From positions 1 through 64,000 of the forward strand of contig NZ_JAUDRH010000009.1 in the NCBI RefSeq assembly GCF_030381805.1: a stretch of 64,000 bases of DNA. The letters run 5' to 3'. The translations under genes and the position numbers were made by a program. Shown here in pieces: positions 1-8,430 of the stretch. The DNA is from Chlorogloeopsis sp. ULAP01. Lineage in GTDB: Bacteria > Cyanobacteriota > Cyanobacteriia > Cyanobacteriales > Nostocaceae. The notes beneath the pieces were generated by a model. The model had not been told where the DNA came from and did no database searches. It was given only the letters and a program-made list of their open reading frames with translations. Position 1 is the stretch's first letter, and every line of letters begins with the position of its first letter.

Positions 1-88
<88 letters not shown>

Positions 89-256
89 GTTGAGTCTTTA
101 GGCTCTCAAAGATTCTATTCTAGAATCCTCTTTTATTTTTCTTATCTGTCTTGAGTCCCTGACTCAAAACTTCATTTCTTTGACGAGGATTGGTTTGCTT
201 TTGGCTTCCAAACTATTGATTTTTCTCGGTTCGGGTGTCTTGCTTTTGCTTGACAC
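89..256 (-). promoter_or_regulatory. rRNA operon leader with two short hairpins
   Basis: This is the transcribed spacer between the predicted rRNA start and 16S. It contains two perfect 7-bp inverted repeats with 3-base loops, at 151-167 (TTGAGTC/GACTCAA) and 111-127 (GATTCTA/TAGAATC). Just before 16S, on the minus strand, it has TCTTTGAGAGCC, which loosely resembles a boxA antitermination site. Leader hairpins and boxA are expected in bacterial rrn leaders; the boxA match is by eye only. Confidence 0.5.
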
Positions 257-263
257 TTTATCT

Positions 264-292
264 AGATTAACTAACCATCTTTGCTTTGTCAA
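264..292 (-). promoter_or_regulatory. Predicted rRNA operon promoter
   Basis: On the minus strand a perfect -35 TTGACA (287-292) and a -10 TAATCT (264-269) are separated by exactly 17 bases, pointing toward 16S. The predicted transcription start is near 257, about 170 bases before mature 16S. Position and match to the sigma-70-type consensus both fit a strong rrn promoter. Confidence 0.7.
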
Positions 293-716
293 GGGGTTGA
301 TGAAACTTTTTTCTTCCCTTTTTTGTTGACTTACTACCTGGTTGCTTCTAGTTGGTTTTTTCTATGGTTCGGTCGCGTCGTTGCTTTTAACGCTTTTTTA
401 ATATAGCAGACCTTTTTTATATCCTTGCGCCATTTTGCCTGCTCTTTTGGCTTGCTTTTAGCGCTAGCGCACTACCTTTTCTAGTACAACGAGGTGTGAA
501 CATCCACATTTAAAAGCTTTTTCATTTAATGCTAAAGTTCATCATCCTAGACTTATTGGAGGGAATAAGGATGAGTTTATAAAGTGGTAAGCGACTTGAA
601 TAATATATGCACAAACAGGAATATCTTTAAAAACATCAAGCAAACCGTACACAAATCTGATGAATGAAATTGCGATCGCACGCATATTCTGAAAAAACCG
701 AAACTAGTGGTTCATC
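293..716. other. Intergenic region, no gene seen
   Basis: About 420 bases upstream of the rRNA promoter. It is rich in T tracts on the plus strand and contains no convincing ORF, tRNA or terminator by eye. Further promoters for the rrn operon could lie here, but none is as clear as the one at 264-292. Confidence 0.4.
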
Positions 717-832
717 GCATTAATTTATGATGGTTATATGAGTTCGTAGTTAAAGATTTTAGTCCTAAACTGCGAGAGCACTCTTTGTGCTTACCACAAA
801 CCTATCAAAACTTTTGCGACAGACTGCTAGTC
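717..832. repeat. Dispersed palindromic repeat, copy 1
   Basis: This stretch is clearly related to 27856-27968: both share the order ATTAAT-ATGAT-TATATGAGTTCGTA-TTTAG-CCTAAA-GAGAGC/GAGCGC-GCTTAC-CAAAACTT-GACAGACT/GATAGACT. In the second copy the core is framed by GTTCGTA and TACGAAC; here the right arm has decayed. Such sub-150-bp palindromic elements are common in filamentous cyanobacteria. No coding potential. Confidence 0.65.
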
Positions 833-838
833 ATTTTT

Positions 839-863
839 AGACGATCCTCAAGTCGGATCGTCT
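839..863. other. Perfect 9-bp hairpin
   Basis: AGACGATCC and GGATCGTCT form a perfect 9-bp inverted repeat with a 7-base loop. There is no strong T tract after it on either strand, so terminator function is uncertain. It lies just after the dispersed repeat and in the 3' flank of the minus-strand gene at 1094-1525. Confidence 0.4.
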
Positions 864-1093
864 TCATAAGGGTTATAGAGAGACACAAGCTCAAGCCATC
901 AAAATCGTTTCTTCCTTTTATTTAAAGGGAGCCAATGCGCTAATTTTGGTCTTTTCGTGTCAATGTCACTAAGATTAAGGCTAATTACCAAGGTTGGGAC
1001 AGTCTACTACTTCTCTAAAGATACAAGGTTGGGTTCAGAAATATGAAGCCAACCTGGGTAGTTTTGAGAATTATATTCTTAGGCAAATTAGTA

Positions 1094-1525
1094 TTACTTA
1101 CGAACTTGGGCGCTAAACCCGGCTGCTTTAAACTGCTTTAGCTTTAAAGGGGTGGGTTGATTGGCTGGCACAGAAATTCTTAATTCAAAATTGCTAATGC
1201 CTGGTGGGACTTCTGCTATTGAACCTAGACGCGTGCGATTTTGCATTACTGAGTCATTATTAGCATCATAGATGCGTCCAAATATATCTGCATCATAGAC
1301 TATTTTGTTGGTCGAATTTTCCGCTTTACCAGTGACAAGAAAACAGTTAGCTGCCATCGTAGTGCCACTAGTGACTGCTCCTTTAGCCAGTTCTTTTGGA
1401 CACTCATTATAAGAAATATCGAATAGTTTAATTTGTGTCAATGCTACAGCAGAGGGGATAAACACCCACGATAATACTCCGAGTACGTAGGACAAGAAAA
1501 TAACTCTAAGTGCGCGCAACAGCAT
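1094..1525 (-). CDS. Secreted hypothetical protein
   Basis: The chosen ATG at 1525 gives 143 residues and has AAGG about 7 bases upstream; a TTG nine codons earlier is also open but has no better ribosome site. The N-terminus is a typical export signal (Leu/Val-rich core, then SAVALTQ), so the protein is probably exported through the Sec pathway. The mature part has two Cys (in YNECPKE and AANCFLV), a DADIFGRIYDAN segment and a conserved-looking ELRISVPANQPTPL tail. I recognise it as a family seen in cyanobacteria but know of no function. It stands alone between the rrn operon and an opposite-strand gene. Confidence 0.75.
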   Translation of the reverse strand: MLLRALRVIFLSYVLGVLSWVFIPSAVALTQIKLFDISYNECPKELAKGAVTSGTTMAANCFLVTGKAENSTNKIVYDADIFGRIYDANNDSVMQNRTRLGSIAEVPPGISNFELRISVPANQPTPLKLKQFKAAGFSAQVRK

Positions 1526-1823
1526 AAAAGGCACCTTAAATAAATCAAACAATAGGCAACTTAAAACTCAGCTTATACTATTTTGAGTATCTCAATAGGA
1601 TTTTGAGAACTATTGATAGCCTCTTTATAGATAAATAATTTCACTTATGTTAAAGTTACTTTTATAACTAAAAGTTTAGGGATAAAGACTTATAGTAACC
1701 TTAATTTTATATTGCAATCTTTGATATATCTGATTTCCCAGAGATATTGTATAAAGGCTCAATTTTCAGTCTCTACAAATTTTGTAATAATTAGAGAAAT
1801 AGCCCTTAAATTGCTATTAACTT

Positions 1824-2432
1824 ATGACACCAGATGAGATTGAAGCAGCCTTACAAACAGCGTTTAATCGTTGTGAAACAGCCAGCTGCCCTCTCACTGA
1901 GATACAAAAGCAGATATTACTGCAAGTAGTTGGGCAAATTAAGGTCAACTTAAACCCTGGCTCATTTGATAATGTTAATCCTTTAGATGAACTTACCTCA
2001 GAAGAGCAACAAGCATTTTTACGTTTTGTCAATGCACAAGAAGAGCAAAATCTCTCCTGGAAAGCCCAGTTACTGAACGATTGGTTACACAACAATGATT
2101 CTGGAGAAGTGCAGTTTATCCGTGATCGCTACGGTTTGCAGTGGCTGAATCGGTTAGAAGCACATCATTTTCATAAGTTTTCTTCTCAAGACAAATTGAG
2201 GCTAAAGGTAGGCGATCGCATTGAAGTTTGCAATGCACTGTGGGAATGGGTACAAGATGAAGGTCCTTGTCGTCGCGAATGGTTTTCCTGCATAATCATT
2301 AAGATTGATGAAGTTAGACATAGTGATTACTCCTCTACTAATTGCATTGTTCGCTTTAATAATGGAGCTGAGTATGAGATTCAAGGTATGTACGAATGGA
2401 ATCGCTATAATTGGCGATTGATACAGCTGTAG
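1824..2432 (+). CDS. Hypothetical protein, cyanobacterial type
   Basis: 202 residues, starting with ATG after an AT-rich leader. No signal peptide or membrane segment. The N-terminal half is helical and acidic, with two Cys close together (RCETASC). The C-terminal half is rich in Trp and charged residues, with CNALWEWVQDEGPCRREW and a GDRIEV/VRFNNGAEYEI pattern that could be a small beta-barrel fold. I do not recognise a named domain. It ends 21 bases before the convergent tsaB gene, so the two share a short tail-to-tail space. Function unknown. Confidence 0.75.
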   Translation: MTPDEIEAALQTAFNRCETASCPLTEIQKQILLQVVGQIKVNLNPGSFDNVNPLDELTSEEQQAFLRFVNAQEEQNLSWKAQLLNDWLHNNDSGEVQFIRDRYGLQWLNRLEAHHFHKFSSQDKLRLKVGDRIEVCNALWEWVQDEGPCRREWFSCIIIKIDEVRHSDYSSTNCIVRFNNGAEYEIQGMYEWNRYNWRLIQL

Positions 2433-2453
2433 AGGAGAATATACCCATTTGCA

Positions 2454-3107
2454 TTACATATCCACTGGATGCTGTCCATAGTATGGCAGTGCTTCTGACC
2501 AATGGGGACGATTTCCTTTGTGCCAATCTAAATATGCTAATTGCAAAATACTAGTCACTGTGGTTGCTAATTCAGATTTTGCTTCAATTAGCTGATAATT
2601 GGTATTCCAGCTAGCTAACTTTTCCTGCCAAACTTCTGGTGAAAACACAGTGTCTGGTAATAAGACGTCAAGTCTAGAGGCATCAGGTAACGGTCGATAA
2701 ATAGCGGCAAAAACTTGACCACGTTGCGCTGGCATTTGCACCGCGATAACATAATCTTCTGCATATTCTGCATTCTGCCATGCTAGTGCTGCCAAGGTGG
2801 AGATAGCAAATACAGGAATACCCAATTGTTGCCCCAGTGTTCTGGCAGTAACAACGCCAATACGAGTTCCAGTAAAACCACCAGGCCCTTTAGCTACGCC
2901 AATGAATGCTAAATCTGCCCAAATTTGGGGTTTTATAAATTCCGTTAAATATAGATGTAGCTGGTTGGATAACTCACGTTCCAAATTCCAAACACCATAA
3001 CGCGTATCTCCAGCAAAGTTACTAATCGCCAAACCTAATTCAGGAGTAGTAGTATGGAGCGCTAAACCGTATTTTGTGGAGTCTAAATGTTCTAATTCAG
3101 TAGACAA
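2454..3107 (-). CDS. tsaB: tRNA threonylcarbamoyladenosine biosynthesis protein TsaB
   Basis: 217 residues of the TsaB (YeaZ) family, an inactive paralogue of TsaD with the ASKHA fold. TsaB forms the complex with TsaD and TsaE that attaches threonylcarbamoyl to A37 of tRNAs reading ANN codons; it acts in the cytoplasm. The diagnostic stretch KGPGGFTGTRIGV followed by a helix ending at AISTLAALA is present around residues 73-107, as is the N-terminal ALHTTTPELGLAI strand pair. The start is TTG, because an in-frame TAA lies one codon further upstream and no ATG or GTG is available early in the frame. It lies downstream of ycf34 on the same strand with a 155-base gap, and could share a transcript. 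Confidence 0.93.
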   Translation of the reverse strand: MSTELEHLDSTKYGLALHTTTPELGLAISNFAGDTRYGVWNLERELSNQLHLYLTEFIKPQIWADLAFIGVAKGPGGFTGTRIGVVTARTLGQQLGIPVFAISTLAALAWQNAEYAEDYVIAVQMPAQRGQVFAAIYRPLPDASRLDVLLPDTVFSPEVWQEKLASWNTNYQLIEAKSELATTVTSILQLAYLDWHKGNRPHWSEALPYYGQHPVDM

Positions 3108-3262
3108 AGCTTATACAAATATTAATCAGGTTGCCATTGCTCATTTTAAATTGGCAATAGGGCTTCAGGCATATAATTTTGAATGGCTGCGCACATACAA
3201 AAGTTTATACGACTACCACACTGCTCGACAGTAGTCGCATTAAAATCACTTACCATTACTTC

Positions 3263-3511
3263 TCAAGTTGGCACTAATTCACCAGGACGCAATTTCGACC
3301 ATTTACCCATTTCTTTCTTAAAGCTGAGACAACCCACAACATCCCACTCCATTTCAATCACATCGTCTTTGGGACGGATGTTGACATTAATGGATGGTTC
3401 ATTTGGCTCGAAATCTGGATTTTCAGTCAAATGGGGCTGTTGGTGCTGCGTTTCTACCGCATGGTAGGTGATGCAGCGATCTACATAGTGGCAATTTACA
3501 CAAACACACAT
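3263..3511 (-). CDS. ycf34: Ycf34 family iron-sulfur protein
   Basis: 82 residues. Starts with ATG at 3511. The N-terminus MCVCVNCHYVDRC carries four Cys (residues 2, 4, 7 and 13), the cysteine cluster typical of Ycf34, followed by the conserved TYHAVETQHQQPHLTE and a C-terminal GKWSKLRPGELVPT. Ycf34 is encoded in some algal plastids and in cyanobacteria. Published work on the family links it to Fe-S cluster binding and photosynthetic electron transport, which is family knowledge and not visible here. It is divergent from cca, with 85 bases between the start codons for both promoters. Confidence 0.93.
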   Translation of the reverse strand: MCVCVNCHYVDRCITYHAVETQHQQPHLTENPDFEPNEPSINVNIRPKDDVIEMEWDVVGCLSFKKEMGKWSKLRPGELVPT

Positions 3512-3596
3512 AATAGAACCAACTCCTGAGCCTTTATTGTTAATGTAGCTTAAGCGAAACTGTTATTGATTAGCCCTTGGGTTTATTTTTATTACG

Positions 3597-4841
3597 ATGC
3601 ATCCTTCAGTTACTTCTACCTTAGCCCCCGAAACTTGGCCCTTTAGCCTAGAATTATTGCCAAAACCTGCTTACATGGTAGGTGGTGCTGTAAGAGATGC
3701 TATTCTGAACAGAACTCGTGAATATTTAGATTTAGATTTTGTTTTATCATCTAATGCTGTAGAAGTGGCTCGTCAAATAGCGAGGCATTACAAAGCTGGT
3801 TTTGTTTTACTAGATTCAGAAAGACAAATCGCCCGTGTAGTATTTCCTGGTGCAACTGCTGATTTTGCTTTACAGGAAGGAAATTCTTTAGAAGCTGACT
3901 TACATAGACGAGACTTTACAGTAAATGCGATCGCCTACAATCCGCACACCCAAGAAATAATTGATCCCTTGAAGGGTTGTGCAGATATAGAAAATCATCT
4001 TTTGAGGATGGTGTCACCCGCTAATTTGGAAGATGATCCCCTGCGGCTACTACGGGCATATCGCCAAGCCTCCCAACTTAATTTTAGGATTGAAGAAAGC
4101 ACTCAAGCAGCAATTCGCGCTTTAACACCATATCTAGTTAAAGTTGCCCCAGAACGAGTACGGGTAGAATTGGGGTATATGCTGGCAAGTTCTTATGGTA
4201 CTCCTTGGCTAATTGATGCAGGTAAAGATGGTTTACTTGCCCATTTTTTTAAAGACGCCACGCTAGAAAGTTTTCGTCAACTTACAGCAGTTGATAATGC
4301 AAGCGATCGCCTCACACAAATTTGGCCACAATTAGGGGAAGAATTGCAAAAATTTGTTCGCGATACCGTTAAAACAACTTGGTTGGGTATTGCCAAGTTA
4401 GCTTGTTTAGTTAACCAAAATCCAGAATTAGCAGAAATTGAGTTACAGGAACTTAGTTACAGTCGTGCGGAAATTAAAGCTGTCATTACAGCTTTGAAAC
4501 TTTTTGTGCAGCTCAATGCATCTTCAATGTCTTTACGAGAACAGTATTTCTTGTTTCAAGAAGCTGGATTTGTATTTCCAACCACAGCAGTTTTAGCAGT
4601 AGCACATGGTATTTCTATAGAAGCGGTCGCACCTTTAATTAATCGCTACCTTAATCCTGATGATTTGGTTGCTCATCCTGTACCTTTAGTAAGTGGAAAA
4701 GAATTGATGTCAGCATTACAAATTCCGGCTTCACCACTTGTAGGAAAATTGCTAACAGAAATAGCGATCGCACAAATTGAAGGTAAGGTTTCCACAGCAG
4801 CAGAGGCAATAGAATTTGCTGCACAGATAGTCAATAGTTAA
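3597..4841 (+). CDS. cca: CCA tRNA nucleotidyltransferase / poly(A) polymerase family
   Basis: 414 residues, class II nucleotidyltransferase fold. The head domain has the GGAVRD motif (residues 29-34), the metal-binding DLD (45-47) and the RRDFTVNAIA motif near residue 100. After this come the neck region with LEDDPLRLLRAYRQA and a helical tail. The enzyme adds or repairs the 3' CCA of tRNA. In cyanobacteria the family can be split between CC-adding, A-adding and full CCA activities, and sequence by eye cannot separate these. ATG start. Divergent from ycf34. Confidence 0.9.
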   Translation: MHPSVTSTLAPETWPFSLELLPKPAYMVGGAVRDAILNRTREYLDLDFVLSSNAVEVARQIARHYKAGFVLLDSERQIARVVFPGATADFALQEGNSLEADLHRRDFTVNAIAYNPHTQEIIDPLKGCADIENHLLRMVSPANLEDDPLRLLRAYRQASQLNFRIEESTQAAIRALTPYLVKVAPERVRVELGYMLASSYGTPWLIDAGKDGLLAHFFKDATLESFRQLTAVDNASDRLTQIWPQLGEELQKFVRDTVKTTWLGIAKLACLVNQNPELAEIELQELSYSRAEIKAVITALKLFVQLNASSMSLREQYFLFQEAGFVFPTTAVLAVAHGISIEAVAPLINRYLNPDDLVAHPVPLVSGKELMSALQIPASPLVGKLLTEIAIAQIEGKVSTAAEAIEFAAQIVNS

Positions 4842-4909
4842 TCTGAAATACAGGTAGAAAAATGGGAAAACTTAACACAGAGGCATAATCTGTTGAGACT
4901 TTTCCTGAA

Positions 4910-5170
4910 ATGTTGTACTGTTCCAATCCTAGTTGTTTTAATCCCTTTAATTCTGACAGTCATAAGTTTTGCATTAGCTGTGGAATGCAAACACTCACAC
5001 CTTTATTCAGAAACCGCTTTCGTGTAATTCGATTTTTGGGTGAGGGTGGATTTAGCAGAACTTATGAAGCTAGGGATACAGATAAAATGGATGAACCTTG
5101 CGTGATTAAGTAATTTATGCCGCAAGTTCAGGGAACAGCAGCTGATTTGGAAAAGTCTTGGGGGAAGTAA
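4910..5170 (+). pseudogene. Broken zinc-ribbon Ser/Thr protein kinase, N-terminal fragment
   Basis: The frame opens with a four-Cys prefix (MLYCSNPSCFNP, then FCISCGMQ), then reads into kinase subdomain I (RVIRFLGEGGFSRTYEARD) and the VAIK-like lysine in CVIK. A TAA follows immediately at 5111-5113. Beyond it, in the same frame, the family sequence continues as FMPQVQGTAADLEK, so the stop most likely replaced a Gln codon (CAA to TAA). The frame then ends at 5168-5170, and the rest of the kinase is missing. This type of kinase is common and multi-copy in filamentous cyanobacteria. Cannot be an active kinase. Confidence 0.85.
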
Positions 5171-5449
5171 AAATACAGATTATAAAATTTGGTCTCGTTT
5201 TGGAACTCAGGTAGGATGGATGCGTAATAAGATGTTTAACCTAGTTTGGTTCGATGACCTTAATTTCTCTAAAAATGCTCCTATTGGTCATCTTCCATGT
5301 ATTGATATGATAAAAATTGTTGGCATGAACTGGGCTTGTTTTCTCTTTTCTCGAATTGAGGCTTGTGGATTGTCAACTGTCCCACCCACAAGGGGATGGG
5401 GTTTTACGCACGAGTTATAAAATTTGGTATTTGCAAAAGGAATTAACTT
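5171..5449. other. Spacer between gene relics
   Basis: No real gene seen. The motif TATAAAATTTGGT occurs twice, near 5180 and near 5416, flanking about 235 bases, which might be a small inserted segment or a short duplication. A 66-codon open frame inside has no family resemblance and is not called. Confidence 0.35.
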
Positions 5450-5635
5450 ATGACTGAAATTGTGTTTTTAGTTGAAGACAAACCAGATGGTGGTTACACT
5501 GCTAGGGCATGAGGTGAATCAATTTTTACTCAAGCTGACTATTTAGAAAGCTTACGAGAAATGGTTCGTGATGCGGTTCATTGTCATTTTTCTAATGAAC
5601 AAATCTATCCCAAAATCATAATCAAAAATAATTAG
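5450..5635 (+). pseudogene. HicB-like small protein gene with in-frame TGA
   Basis: Starts ATG and reads MTEIVFLVEDKPDGGYTARA, then an in-frame TGA at 5510-5512, then GESIFTQADYLESLREMV and on to a TAG at 5633-5635. The 61-codon unit matches a small HicB-like family common in cyanobacteria, in which a residue such as Leu sits where the TGA is. The rest of the frame is intact, so a single substitution or small event explains the break. It ends 3 bases before the next hicB gene. Confidence 0.8.
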
Positions 5636-5637
5636 TT

Positions 5638-5841
5638 ATGAAATGGCGTGTGATTCTTGAAGAAGATCCAGAAACAGGCGAGTGGGCTGTATGGTGTCCA
5701 GAATTACCTCCTGGTTGTACTTCAGTGGGAGAAACAGAAGAAGAAGCCTTAGAAAATATTAAAGAAGCTATTCAATTGTACTTACAGCAGGAAGAGATTG
5801 AGTTAGCTCCTGGTGCGATTGCACGGGAGATTAACGTTTGA
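5638..5841 (+). CDS. hicB: HicB family antitoxin
   Basis: 67 residues, HicB/UPF0150 fold: N-terminal strands MKWRVILEEDPETGEWAVWC, the P-E-L-P-G-C loop, then SVGETEEEALENIKEAIQLYL. HicB proteins bind and neutralise the HicA mRNA-cleaving toxin and often repress their own operon. The frame is intact. Its stop overlaps the start of the hicA relic (TGATG at 5839-5843), the usual arrangement for translational coupling in this module. With hicA broken, it is now an antitoxin without its own toxin; it might still regulate, or protect against other HicA proteins (inference). Confidence 0.85.
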   Translation: MKWRVILEEDPETGEWAVWCPELPPGCTSVGETEEEALENIKEAIQLYLQQEEIELAPGAIAREINV

Positions 5842-6066
5842 TGAGCGAGCGTATTCGTCGGGTGACAGCTAGAGAAGTTGAATCTATCTTTGAGACAATA
5901 TGGATTTCAACTTATTTCTCAAAAAGGTAGTCACCGTAAATCGAGAAATGAAAATATTGGTTTGCAAGTGATTGTTCCAGAACACAGAGGGCGTACTTTA
6001 CCTATAGGTACATTACGCAGTATCTTTTAAGGAGCACAAATTCCTGAGTCGGAATGGAGAAGTTGA
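5841..6066 (+). pseudogene. hicA: Broken HicA toxin gene
   Basis: The start reads MSERIRRVTAREVESIF, then the family sequence moves to another frame: LRQYGFQLISQKGSHRKSRN, then LQVIVPEHRGRTLPIGTLRS. A frameshift therefore lies near 5887-5895. A second lesion, TAA at 6028-6030, sits where the family usually has Lys, and the tail GAQIPESEWRS then runs to TGA at 6064-6066. The conserved GSHRK His of the double-stranded-RNA-binding-like fold is still readable. Two independent lesions make it a clear toxin relic. Confidence 0.88.
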
Positions 6067-6289
6067 TATAGTTCATTAAAAAGCTGGGCTTTTCACAAGT
6101 TATCAAAATGAAGACAAAGATATTATTACCTGGTCTTTAAAACAGATAGTAGACGTAAATTCTGTTTTATGCGATCGCTTTGACAATGGTAACTAAATAT
6201 ACGCTAACCAGATCGGCAATTATGAAGCCTACTGCTTGTTTGAGCAACTCTTATCAGGAGAGAAACTCTAGGTATTTTGAGATAGTTAC

Positions 6290-7546
6290 TCATGCTAGTT
6301 TGTCAAACTCAATGTAGAGGTGCTCAAGTCCCCTTAAGAGTATGTTTGGAAAACGTTTATAATCTCCTTGCGCCAGGCGAATGTTCTTGAGGCGTAGCAA
6401 CAAACGCTCAAAAGCAATCTGCATTTCCTTACGAGCCAACATAGCGCCTAAGCAAAAATGGATGCCATGCCCAAAGGCTAGATGATTACCTGAATTCTGG
6501 CGGCACACGTCGAAACGCTCGCCCTCCTCAAATTTTGCCGGATCGCGGTTGGCAGCATCAAAGCGGATCATCACTAACGATCCGGCTGGGAGTTCAACGT
6601 CTGCTAGTTTTGTATCTTGCTTGACAACTCGCCACATCCCCGCTGTAGGAGTTTCCATACGCAGAACTTCTTCGACAAAATTCTCAAGCTTGGAAAGATC
6701 TGTTTGCACCAAAGCCATTTGCTCAGGATTTTGGGCAAGCAGCAGCATACCACCCGCGATCGCATTCGTGATAGTCTCATTGCCTGCTACCAGTAGTTGC
6801 TGAATTATACTGAGCAGTTCGGCGATATCGAGCGATCGCGTCCCTGCCACCTCTGACTTTACTAGGTCGGTAATCAAATCATCCTTGGGTTCTAACCGAC
6901 GTGACTCAATTACATCGTGGAAATAATGCTGGAAGGCAACGACATCCTTGGCACACTCTATCTCCTGCTCTTTAGAGATCATGCGACCGAGGCGAGCAAT
7001 GAAAGCATCAGACCATCGCTTGAACTTGGGCAGATCTGCTCGCGGCACACCTAACTGATCGGCAATCACTTTCACGGGTAGGGGTACGGCAAACTCGCTG
7101 ACGAATTCGCACTTGTTATTATCGATGAAACTATCAATTAGTTCATCAGCGATTTGCTGAATCGAGTTGTGCATTTTGTTGACACGGGAAGGGGTAAATG
7201 CCTTATTCACCAATGCTCGGAATCGCTCGTGTTCTGGCGGATCTGCTGTCAGCAGAGTGTTCATCTGGGGCCAGCCTTGGGCATAAATTTGCTGCAATTG
7301 TTCATCCTGTTCCTGTTTGCCAGCCAGTAGAGTAGAGAAATTGCTGGAGAACACTGTCGTATCTTTAAGAATTTCGACCACTAAATTATAGCGGGTAACT
7401 AGGAAGAGTTTGGCGTTAGTTATGGGACTAGGTAGCTCCATAACTGGTGCTTGCTCTCGCGCCAGCTTGTAAAATTCATAAGGGTACTCAAGGAGTTCGG
7501 GGTCAAAAAAGTTGTAGTCTAAAAGCTGTTTCACATCCTTCTCCAT
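6290..7546 (-). CDS. Cytochrome P450
   Basis: 418 residues from the ATG at 7546, which has AGGG 8-9 bases upstream; a longer open frame would run into the neighbouring gene and lacks P450 sequence. The I-helix motif AGNET is at residues 254-258, the ExxR motif (EVLR) at 293-296 and the haem-binding FGHGIHFCLG with its Cys near 365. There is no membrane anchor, so it is a soluble bacterial class P450 that needs a ferredoxin partner. The substrate cannot be told. Immediately upstream on the same strand is a RibD-C-type reductase, 19 bases away, so the two probably form an operon. Confidence 0.95.
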   Translation of the reverse strand: MEKDVKQLLDYNFFDPELLEYPYEFYKLAREQAPVMELPSPITNAKLFLVTRYNLVVEILKDTTVFSSNFSTLLAGKQEQDEQLQQIYAQGWPQMNTLLTADPPEHERFRALVNKAFTPSRVNKMHNSIQQIADELIDSFIDNNKCEFVSEFAVPLPVKVIADQLGVPRADLPKFKRWSDAFIARLGRMISKEQEIECAKDVVAFQHYFHDVIESRRLEPKDDLITDLVKSEVAGTRSLDIAELLSIIQQLLVAGNETITNAIAGGMLLLAQNPEQMALVQTDLSKLENFVEEVLRMETPTAGMWRVVKQDTKLADVELPAGSLVMIRFDAANRDPAKFEEGERFDVCRQNSGNHLAFGHGIHFCLGAMLARKEMQIAFERLLLRLKNIRLAQGDYKRFPNILLRGLEHLYIEFDKLA

Positions 7547-7565
7547 AAAAACCCTAAAAACATAA

Positions 7566-8246
7566 TCACTTGACAGTACGATAGTGCAAAAACAACTCAC
7601 TTCCGACCTGACGAGTCTCAATTAGTTGGAGATGAGGGGCTGTACAGGGAACAAAACCCTCTCCCTCTACTGGAGTCGGCGCACCTTGCCCTCCATAAAT
7701 GACAGGCCAAATGGTTAACCACCAGTCATCGATTCGCCCTGCTTGTACCAAAGAAGCTGTCAAAGAGCCTCCTCCCAAAGCAACAACCTTGCGGATATCA
7801 CGTTCTGCCATGATGGTGTAGCCGCGATCCCAGTCTAAGTCTGTATCGCCCAGTTCAATTAAATTAGCCACTTTATGCAGAGCCGTTGTCTGGGAACTGC
7901 GCTCCAAACCTGTTCGAGTCGTAAATATCCATCGCTCAACATCCTGCTGGAAAAAAGGCAGAGCCGGAGATAGTTCTAGTGAGCGTGAGACAACACAGGT
8001 AATGGGCTGGGGAGGCTGTCCCCGAATTTGACGCGCTACCAACAATTCAGGATTGTTAATTGTAAAGGTTTTTTCCTCTGACCGAATCGTTCCAGCTCCT
8101 ACTAGGATAAGATCTGCAAGCGAGACTTGATACTCTAGGTGTACTTTATCAGCTTGATCTGAATCACGGGGCGCTCTAGGATCTACAGCACTGATTTTCC
8201 CATCCGCTGTCATTGCAAGAACCACAGTTGTTTGAATGGCTGTCAT
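7566..8246 (-). CDS. RibD C-terminal / dihydrofolate reductase-like domain protein
   Basis: 226 residues. It begins with TTVVLAMTADGKISAVD and contains LADLILVGAGTIRSEEKTF and VVALGGGSLTASLVQAG, the three landmark regions of the RibD C-terminal reductase fold, which binds NADPH. The stand-alone form lacks the deaminase half of RibD. It may act in riboflavin-type or other pteridine-like reductions, or serve as a general reductase; the P450 next to it suggests a small redox pathway (inference). ATG start. The first gene of a probable two-gene minus-strand operon. Confidence 0.85.
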   Translation of the reverse strand: MTAIQTTVVLAMTADGKISAVDPRAPRDSDQADKVHLEYQVSLADLILVGAGTIRSEEKTFTINNPELLVARQIRGQPPQPITCVVSRSLELSPALPFFQQDVERWIFTTRTGLERSSQTTALHKVANLIELGDTDLDWDRGYTIMAERDIRKVVALGGGSLTASLVQAGRIDDWWLTIWPVIYGGQGAPTPVEGEGFVPCTAPHLQLIETRQVGSELFLHYRTVK

Positions 8247-8375
8247 GGTTACTTTCTGACGCTTTAATCGAGTCTCAATTTATTGTATTTACTGCATAAT
8301 GAACAACTTTCTTTGGAAGTAATATCACTGAAGTAATTAAATACAGCAACCTTTGGTTTGCGATTGCTCCAACTA

Positions 8376-8403
8376 AAAACCGGGCTTTTTTCAAACCCGG
8401 TTT
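8376..8403 (-). terminator. Rho-independent terminator after ctaB
   Basis: AAACCGGG (8377-8384) and CCCGGTTT (8396-8403) form a stem with an 11-base loop. Read on the minus strand the stem is followed by a run of T, as expected for a terminator of the ctaA-ctaB transcript, whose last stop is at 8431. Confidence 0.75.
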
Positions 8404-8430
8404 CTATTAGCTTAAATTTTCAACTAAATT

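Noticed and set aside
250..278. Plus-strand promoter starting with TTGACA at 250
   Set aside because: At 17-base spacing the -10 position reads AACCAT, a poor match; the minus-strand promoter in the same place is far better.
3183..3467. 94-codon frame opposite ycf34
   Set aside because: Antisense shadow of the well-recognised Ycf34 gene.
5220..5420. 66-codon open frame between gene relics
   Set aside because: No ribosome site or family likeness; it lies in a decayed region flanked by a short direct repeat.
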